Below, in pieces: positions 13,831-19,754 of a stretch of 22,748 bases of DNA; within the stretch, counting starts at the first letter, position 1; the number at the start of each line of letters is the position of its first letter. The notes beneath the pieces were generated by a model. The model was not told the DNA's origin and did no database searches. It saw nothing but the letters and a program-made list of their open reading frames with translations. Made by a program: the position numbers and the translations under genes. The DNA is taken from positions 1-22,748 of IMG/VR virus record IMGVR_UViG_3300045738_000625. One strand, 5' to 3'. The stretch is from a virus.

Positions 13831-15552
13831 GCAACAACAAACATAGAATTAGATATAGAGAATATTACTGGGGTTACTGATGCAAATGACCAGTTTGTTA
13901 TTTCTGCTCAGAAGTTTGTAGTCGCTAGTATACCAAAAAATTTATTAAAGTGGGCCGCTTCTGAAACAGTGTCTGGCTCACATGGAGGTGATAATAGCCC
14001 AACGGCAATAACTCTTCCCGTAGGCACAGATAATATTATTGCAGTGAGAAGAGATTCTTATAATGCTAAAGAAGTTGGGTTAGAAAATAGGGCTTGGCTA
14101 GAATCAACTAGTGGAAGTTTGAAAATACCAACTGCATCATTTCCTAAGTATTACATTACCGCTGGAAATCAAGTAAGAGTTAAACCTGACCCGACAGCTT
14201 CTCTTACAGCTCATGTAACTTATGTAGATTTTTCCAAGATAGATGATGATTGTGATTTAAGAAATGTAGTTGTATTTCACGCAGCTTCAAATGAGTTTAC
14301 TAAACTTTCTTCCACTCAACTTCCGACATCTATAATATCATTAAATTCTGTCCCACCAGATACTCCAAGTTTAACAACTGTGAGTTACAGTGGGCCCGGA
14401 AGTGACTTAGATGCAACCTCTCCAACTTTTACAACGGCTACTCTTTCAGCTTCATCTGTATATACTGGGTCTGCTCCTACATATACTAAACCAACAATAA
14501 CAAGCCAAACAGCATTTAGTGGATATACATCTGGTCTAGTAGAAACAGACCCCGGTGTGTTTAGTTCTAATTCAGTCCCTCCAGATTCTACAACTGTCCC
14601 AGATTTTACTCTTACCGTCGGAACTGCTCTCCCAACATACACATCTCCAAAGGTAGGTGGTGCTACAGAAGAGCTTACAGCTACTATGGATTTGGATAGT
14701 GCGGGGTATGGGACTGATAATGATTTTAAAGATTTTTCTAAATGGTTCTCTGTCGCATCTGAATTTATAGAAGATGAAGAAGACAGTGAATTAGCTTCTG
14801 CTCAGTTAAATAAAATAAGTACATATATAAGTGCTTATTCTCAGGCTATGCAGGATAATTTAAATAGTTTTAATACTCAACTGCAAACATATCAAGCTGA
14901 ATTACAAAAGGAACTCCAAGAAGCTCAGTATGAGCAACAAGCGGAGTATCAGTCTCAATTACAGAAATATCAGGCTGAAGTCGGGGCTTATAGTGCTGAT
15001 GTAAACAAGGAAGTTCAGGAATACCAACAGAAGTTAACTCATTATAATAATGAATTGAATGTTTCGTTTCAAACTTGGTCAAAAACTGAATCTGATAATA
15101 TATCAGTTTTTCAGGCAGATATTTCAAATGAATTAAATGAGTATAATAAAGAAGTTACTTTATATCAGACAGCAGTTCAAGAATCAATGCAGGAGATACA
15201 AGTTGCTAATCAAGTTAATATAGCTCAGGCTCAATCTGATTTACAAATATCTATTGGGGATGAAGACAGAAGCCTTCAGAGACAACTCCAAAATGGGGTC
15301 AATAATATGCAGGCGACTATTAACGATAACAATAGTTTAATTCAAAAATATCAAGCAGAATTATCTGTTTTTTCTTCTGAAGTCAATAAAGAGATACAGG
15401 AGTATCAAACTCAAGTGCAAATCTCTCAAAAGTATGGACTAGAAGCGGATAAATATTATAAATGGGCACAAACAGAAGTAAGTTCATATGTGCAAAATAA
15501 TTCAAAAATGATTTCAGCAATGATGATGTCTAAGGCATCTCAGAAAGACTAA
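13828..15552 (+). CDS. Three-part structural protein: connector-like head, P/S/T linker, long helical region
   Basis: A 574-residue protein. Residues 1-165 look like a folded head: a helical ENITGVTDANDQFVISAQKF segment then IPKNLLKWAA, followed by beta strands, similar to head-to-tail connector proteins of aquatic phages. Residues 166-285 are proline/serine/threonine-rich with a repeating P-x-[YF]-T pattern (PTFTT, PTYTK, PTYTS, PDFTL) and a duplicated NSVPPD. Residues 315-560 are a glutamine-rich helix. Within it KYQAEVGAYSADVNKEVQEY (from 380) recurs as KYQAELSVFSSEVNKEIQEY (from 507). The size and coiled coil suggest a fibrous or tail-tube-associated virion component. Translation probably depends on the hairpin just upstream. 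Function inferred from architecture. Confidence 0.65.
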   Translation: MATTNIELDIENITGVTDANDQFVISAQKFVVASIPKNLLKWAASETVSGSHGGDNSPTAITLPVGTDNIIAVRRDSYNAKEVGLENRAWLESTSGSLKIPTASFPKYYITAGNQVRVKPDPTASLTAHVTYVDFSKIDDDCDLRNVVVFHAASNEFTKLSSTQLPTSIISLNSVPPDTPSLTTVSYSGPGSDLDATSPTFTTATLSASSVYTGSAPTYTKPTITSQTAFSGYTSGLVETDPGVFSSNSVPPDSTTVPDFTLTVGTALPTYTSPKVGGATEELTATMDLDSAGYGTDNDFKDFSKWFSVASEFIEDEEDSELASAQLNKISTYISAYSQAMQDNLNSFNTQLQTYQAELQKELQEAQYEQQAEYQSQLQKYQAEVGAYSADVNKEVQEYQQKLTHYNNELNVSFQTWSKTESDNISVFQADISNELNEYNKEVTLYQTAVQESMQEIQVANQVNIAQAQSDLQISIGDEDRSLQRQLQNGVNNMQATINDNNSLIQKYQAELSVFSSEVNKEIQEYQTQVQISQKYGLEADKYYKWAQTEVSSYVQNNSKMISAMMMSKASQKD

Positions 15553-15938
15553 TGGCGACGACATATAAAATAGTTTACAAGAATCACTGTACACCGCAAG
15601 AACAGATTTCCTCAGGTGGCAGATATTACTTAGATAGCGATTGTGGTAGAAAATTAACTGGGACAGCTGAAACATCGGCTACTGTATCTGGGTCTTTTGG
15701 TTATGATTTAAGTTTTGATGTTACTAGTACGGCTTCATCTGCTCTTACTAGTAGTCATGTATTTATCTTTGTAAAAAATACTGGTTCAACTGATGTTTTA
15801 CTTACTCTTGATGATAGTAATTATTTAATTAAATTATCAGAAGGACAGTCATTTGCATCAGAGATTAACAGTTCTGCAGTTGTGAAGGTAAAAACAGCAA
15901 GTGGAACTTCAACAGTTGAATATTTAGCGGGTAGATAA
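15552..15938 (+). CDS. Small beta-rich virion-like protein A
   Basis: A 128-residue protein whose ATG overlaps the previous stop (TAATG). It consists of short strands and turns rich in serine and threonine. The C-terminal half (68-128) reads HVFIFVKNTGSTDVLLTL, then a Y-x-I-x-L strand, a glycine turn and VKVKTASGTSTVEYLAGR. The same order (aromatic/aliphatic strand with NTG or NTS, central I/L strand, glycine, strand, serine/threonine turn, V-E-x) recurs in the proteins at 15938-16453 and 19406-19744, suggesting related beta-sandwich domains. The N-terminal part has Cys 12 and Cys 31. Probably a tail or fibre-associated protein; no named family recognised. Confidence 0.6.
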   Translation: MATTYKIVYKNHCTPQEQISSGGRYYLDSDCGRKLTGTAETSATVSGSFGYDLSFDVTSTASSALTSSHVFIFVKNTGSTDVLLTLDDSNYLIKLSEGQSFASEINSSAVVKVKTASGTSTVEYLAGR

Positions 15939-16453
15939 TGCCAAATGCTCGAAGAGTAATTTTTAGTAGTTATGTAATACCAACTCAATCTCTTGAGATG
16001 GAGGAGACATCGGTAAGAAAAACTTCGTTTATATCTTCCCCCGGCAAGACTCTTGGTGGAAAGGGCTCATCTACAATAAATTCTACACAATGGGGTGATG
16101 GATGGGTATCATTTTCGCATCAAGGAGCATATTGGGAAGACCAAAGTGATGTATGGGAATTGCAAGGTGAAACATGGAGTGGGACACTTAGCATTACTAC
16201 ATCTCCAACAGATTTAACTGATGATTCGAGCACTGTATTAGCCTTTTTATACATAAAGAATACTGGAGATACAAATAATTGTTTAGTATCTTTGAATGGA
16301 ACAAGTGGTAATTATTATATAATAATACCACCAAATGGAAGTGTAAATTTAAGAGGTGATGGGACAACTTTAGATTGCAATGAAGTTTTTGTGAAATCTA
16401 ATACCAGCACAACAACAATAGAATACATAATAGCAAAAGCAATAGCTTCATAA
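15938..16453 (+). CDS. Small beta-rich virion-like protein B
   Basis: A 171-residue protein starting at ATG 15938, overlapping the previous stop. The N-terminal 90 residues are tryptophan-rich (TQWGDGWVSFSHQGAYW, then WELQGETWSG), a pattern seen in short phage tail-associated proteins. The C-terminal half (97-171) carries the same beta domain as its left neighbour: LAFLYIKNTGDTNNCLVSL, a YYIIIPPNGS strand-turn, then VFVKSNTSTTTIEYIIA. The pair probably arose by duplication and divergence, with different N-terminal parts. No transmembrane or catalytic motif. Likely a tail or fibre-base component by position just before the first fibre gene. Confidence 0.6.
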   Translation: MPNARRVIFSSYVIPTQSLEMEETSVRKTSFISSPGKTLGGKGSSTINSTQWGDGWVSFSHQGAYWEDQSDVWELQGETWSGTLSITTSPTDLTDDSSTVLAFLYIKNTGDTNNCLVSLNGTSGNYYIIIPPNGSVNLRGDGTTLDCNEVFVKSNTSTTTIEYIIAKAIAS

Positions 16454-16484
16454 ATAAATAATGCCTTAATAAGGAGATACTGAA

Positions 16485-18113
16485 ATGGCAACTTTAACAG
16501 GACAATCAATAGCGGATAGCTATGAACAATTACTTTCATTACCTAATGGAGGATTAAATGGTACTACATTAGTAGCAATCACAGATGGTGATTCAAGCAC
16601 TGCTTGTTGCTTACAATTATCAACCACAAAAGCATTGATTGAGGGGGATGGTAGTACATTATATTTCTTTGATGAAGGTGGTGAATATATAAAAGCAGAT
16701 AATGCTGGAAAATTAACAATAGCTGGTGCTGCTGAGGTTGAGGTAAATACAGCAATTTTTGATGTAAATGCAAGCGGGTCAATTAGTATTGATTCTTCAG
16801 CAGGTTCTATTGATATGAATGTTGTTGATGGGCAGACAGTTGCTATAGGTTTGAATGGTGGTGTTGAAACATTATGGAAACCACATGGAACTGCTGGAAG
16901 TGAATTATGGTCAACAATCAATACCTCAGGTACTACAGACGGTACAGATGCTGCAGGTTCAATTCTATTAAGTGCAGTTGCAGGTGGTATCGGACTAGCA
17001 TGGGCTGACGGTAAAGACTTGTGGGCAGAAGGTGGTAGATTTGTTGTCACTGCTAATGAGAATGCGGCAGACGCAATCAAACTTCATGCAGATGCTGGGT
17101 CATCTCAAACAATAACAATTGTAAATGATGCAGGAACAGGAGCTGCCGCTATTGGTCTTACCGCATCTGCTGGTGGAATTACAGTTGGATTAGGTGGAGG
17201 AGCTGGGGATGATTTTATTGTTGATACTACTACATTAGTTGTAGAAAGTGATAATAATAGAGTCGGTATTGGGACTGCTGCTCCAGCAACAACACTCGAT
17301 GTTGTGTCTGGAGTATCTGCTGCATCTCCATCAACATCTTCAGATTCTACAACAACATCGGGTACAATTCTTCGGTTAGATGGTTCTGATGGTGGTGTTT
17401 GTGATTTTGGTATACAGTCTGGTGGAGGAGGAATATGGATACAAAGCACTGATCAAACTAACCATTCATTAAGCTATCCAATCCGTTTAAATGAAAATGG
17501 TGGCAAAGTAGGTATTGGGGTTGCTGCACCAGCAGCTATTCTTCATGTTTATGCAGAAGATACAGAACCTCTTGTTATTTTTGAATCTGATGATGATGAT
17601 GTGGATAGTGGAGATATAATACTACAATTAGATTTTAGTGATGATACTAATATTCACGGAGTAACTGCTAGATTTATATCTTTCCATGATGAAGGAGGTG
17701 AGATAGGCTATATAACTACTGCTGCTGATGGTTCTGTAAATGCTATAACTACTTCTGATGTTAGATTAAAGAAAGATATTGTAGATACAAGTATTAATGG
17801 AATATCAATTATTAATGCATTAAAGATTCGTGATTTTACTTGGAATGATAAAGCTGGTAAAGCACTTGAAGGTTTAGAAGTAAAAGCCCAATATATAGCT
17901 GATGAAGTATATGAAGTTTATCCTTTAGCAACAACAGGTACACCTGGTGCTATGAAAGATATTTTAGATGATGATGGAAATAAAACAGGCGAAGAGATAG
18001 ACCGTATGGGTGTGGGAGATGCAAGATTAATTTCTGTTCTTATTAAGTCAGTACAAGAACTATCAGCTTCTAATGATGCTTTAAAAGCAAGAATAGAAGT
18101 ATTGGAGGCATAA
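16485..18113 (+). CDS. Tail fibre with C-terminal S74 self-cleaving chaperone domain
   Basis: A 542-residue protein starting at ATG 16485 behind AAGGAGATACTGAA. Residues 1-50 (SIADSYEQLLSLP, then GTTLVAITDGDSS) are a common N-terminal virion-attachment segment of aquatic phage fibres. Residues 50-410 are a glycine/alanine/serine-rich beta shaft with two GIGT-P cassettes (VGIGTAAPATTLDV from 260; VGIGVAAPAAILHV from 342). The C-terminus is an intramolecular chaperone of peptidase family S74: TSDVRLKKDI (423-432) supplies the catalytic serine S424 and lysine K429, and the end is a coiled coil (about 519-541). The chaperone would guide trimerisation and then cut itself off before S424, leaving a mature fibre of about 423 residues. 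Host-receptor binding is the expected role. Confidence 0.88.
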   Translation: MATLTGQSIADSYEQLLSLPNGGLNGTTLVAITDGDSSTACCLQLSTTKALIEGDGSTLYFFDEGGEYIKADNAGKLTIAGAAEVEVNTAIFDVNASGSISIDSSAGSIDMNVVDGQTVAIGLNGGVETLWKPHGTAGSELWSTINTSGTTDGTDAAGSILLSAVAGGIGLAWADGKDLWAEGGRFVVTANENAADAIKLHADAGSSQTITIVNDAGTGAAAIGLTASAGGITVGLGGGAGDDFIVDTTTLVVESDNNRVGIGTAAPATTLDVVSGVSAASPSTSSDSTTTSGTILRLDGSDGGVCDFGIQSGGGGIWIQSTDQTNHSLSYPIRLNENGGKVGIGVAAPAAILHVYAEDTEPLVIFESDDDDVDSGDIILQLDFSDDTNIHGVTARFISFHDEGGEIGYITTAADGSVNAITTSDVRLKKDIVDTSINGISIINALKIRDFTWNDKAGKALEGLEVKAQYIADEVYEVYPLATTGTPGAMKDILDDDGNKTGEEIDRMGVGDARLISVLIKSVQELSASNDALKARIEVLEA

Positions 18114-18403
18114 TGACAGTTTTAGAAGCAATGGAAAGGACTGGCATTGACCAAGAAACATTAGCAATCGCTTGGATAAAAGACGCTATTCATCTCATAC
18201 AATCAAATTCTAAAGAAAAGATAAAAGTTAATAAGCAAGATATTATTAAGTCAGTAGATAGTGATGATAATATTTATGTATTACCGGCTGATATGATAGC
18301 TATTGAGAATATCAGTATTAAAGATACAAGTGATAGTAAATATAAAAGGATTAAGAGGCTCACAGGTCGACCTAGTTATATAATTGAGGATACATCACCA
18401 TGA
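18113..18403 (+). CDS. Conserved structural protein, helical, connector-like
   Basis: A 96-residue protein with ATG overlapping the fibre's stop (TAATGA) and GGAGG 5 nt before it. It opens MTVLEAMERTG, then AIAWIKDAIHLIQSNSKEKI (18-37), followed by a strand region (DNIYVLPADMIAIENISIKD) and RIKRLTGRPSY. This pattern of a short helical bundle followed by PADM and beta strands is typical of small head-completion or connector proteins in aquatic phages, lying next to a larger partner. The 4-nt overlap (ATGA) with the 18400 gene suggests the two are made together. Exact family not recognised. Confidence 0.6.
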   Translation: MTVLEAMERTGIDQETLAIAWIKDAIHLIQSNSKEKIKVNKQDIIKSVDSDDNIYVLPADMIAIENISIKDTSDSKYKRIKRLTGRPSYIIEDTSP

Positions 18404-19341
18404 GCAGTTATGTAGATAAAGAATATTTTTATTACCTAAGAGGTAGGGAATTACTTTTATATAAGTTACTTGGTGGTTCAAGCAATGAAAGGATTAGTCA
18501 ATCTGGTGTATTAAGAACTCGTGGTAAGGAGTTAATGTATCCAAATGAAGATATTGAAGATGGATTAAGAGTTGAATATACTGCCATAGATGAACCATTT
18601 GTAGCTGAAGCATTAGAGACAACAAATGCTGTTACTAGCTCCACTACAATAAATTTTCAAGTAGCTGGTTCTGCTTTTAAAACAGATGTTTCAGGTTTAT
18701 CATTTGTAGTGGTGGTTGAAGAGAATGATACTATAACTGGGTTTACTGATGCTGACAAATATTTTTATGTTGGACAATCAATAGCTGTTACTGGTTCAAC
18801 TGCTGGAGGCAATAATACAACTTATACTATTAGTGGTGTTACTTCTACTAGTATTACCGTTGCAGCTGTGGTCACCGCAGCCACGAGTCAAACTCTTACT
18901 TTTAAAAATAATGGGAATGCAATACTTGGAGGAGCAGCTGGTACAAATACATTTACAGATTTTCTTGCAGCTGATAAAATAAAAGTTCAGGGTTCTGCAA
19001 GTAATGATGCAGATTATACAATATCTTCAATTTCGTCTAATGGGGATGCTTTAGTTGTTTCATCTGCTCCGTCAGCAATTGAATCAGCAGGTGAAAGAAT
19101 AACAATTACTCAAATTTCAGTAGAAGACACTACTCCAGATGCGACTTCACATATCAACTTAAACAAAATGCTTAGTTTAGCAGTTGTAGATTATTTAAGA
19201 GCAATGACTTTTGAATCGGCTGGAGATATTGAAAGAAAAGAATATTACATGAAAGAATTTTTTGGTAAATTAGGCGATAACGAAAGTAATAAGAGGAACA
19301 TATCAATGACATTTCCGACTCAACCTTTCGCAATAAGATAA
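18400..19341 (+). CDS. Connector-like protein interrupted by a duplicated beta insert
   Basis: A 313-residue protein. Residues 1-70 (SSYVDKEYFYYLRGRELLLY, then YPNEDIEDGLRVEYTAIDEP) and 249-313 (TSHINLNKMLSLAVVDYLRA, then YYMKEFFGKLGDN) look like the two halves of one helical connector-type core. Residues 72-240 are serine/threonine-rich beta sequence with two related units: FTDADKYFYVGQSIAVTGST with NNTTYTISGVTSTSITV (from 115), and FTDFLAADKIKVQGSASNDA with DYTISSISSNGDALVV (from 185). Each resembles the small 'F.vGD.I.V.GS..N.G.YTI.SV' domain found inside phage virion proteins. The insert would be exposed at the head-tail junction. Role is inferred from this layout and its coupling to 18113. 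Confidence 0.62.
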   Translation: MSSYVDKEYFYYLRGRELLLYKLLGGSSNERISQSGVLRTRGKELMYPNEDIEDGLRVEYTAIDEPFVAEALETTNAVTSSTTINFQVAGSAFKTDVSGLSFVVVVEENDTITGFTDADKYFYVGQSIAVTGSTAGGNNTTYTISGVTSTSITVAAVVTAATSQTLTFKNNGNAILGGAAGTNTFTDFLAADKIKVQGSASNDADYTISSISSNGDALVVSSAPSAIESAGERITITQISVEDTTPDATSHINLNKMLSLAVVDYLRAMTFESAGDIERKEYYMKEFFGKLGDNESNKRNISMTFPTQPFAIR

Positions 19342-19405
19342 AAATCAATAGTTGTATAAGGAGCATCTCGCCTCGCAAGACAACTAAAACAATAAAGGAG
19401 ACATC

Positions 19406-19744
19406 ATGGCAAATATAGGCAAATTCAGAGCACACGAATCTTTAAACACAGATACTGCTGCAGTCTGGGATGTTATAACCGATGTAACTGATGCGGCTTC
19501 ATCTAGTGGTACAACAGAGAATATAGATGTTTCAGGGTATCATACACTTGGATTAACACCTGCTTCTGAAATATATATACATTTTCATAACACAAGTACG
19601 GCAACATTAGATAGAGATGATGCTTTAAAACTTGCTAGCGGATTATCGTTTATCAAGATTCCAAAAGGGCTTGGCAATACCATATATTTTAATTATTTAA
19701 GCACTAGTTCTTCTACTGTTGAACTACGTGTAGTAAAGATGTAG
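19406..19744 (+). CDS. Small beta-rich virion-like protein C
   Basis: A 112-residue protein starting at ATG 19406 behind AAAGGAGACATC. It resembles proteins A and B (15552, 15938): residues 53-112 have IYIHFHNTSTATLD, a central SFIKIPKGLG strand-turn and a final TSSSTVELRVVKM strand. The N-terminal half has a W26-D27 and a GTTENIDVSGYHTLGL strand region. With no catalytic or membrane motif and the giant fibre directly after it, it could be a fibre-base or capping protein. The relationship to A and B is visible only as a pattern and needs a profile comparison. Confidence 0.6.
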   Translation: MANIGKFRAHESLNTDTAAVWDVITDVTDAASSSGTTENIDVSGYHTLGLTPASEIYIHFHNTSTATLDRDDALKLASGLSFIKIPKGLGNTIYFNYLSTSSSTVELRVVKM

Positions 19745-19754
19745 GGGGTATAAA

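Noticed and set aside
19349-19386. 7-bp inverted repeat TAGTTGT/ACAACTA before the 19406 gene
   Set aside because: The 24-nt loop, lack of a U-run and a normal ribosome site next to the ATG give no reason to assign a function.
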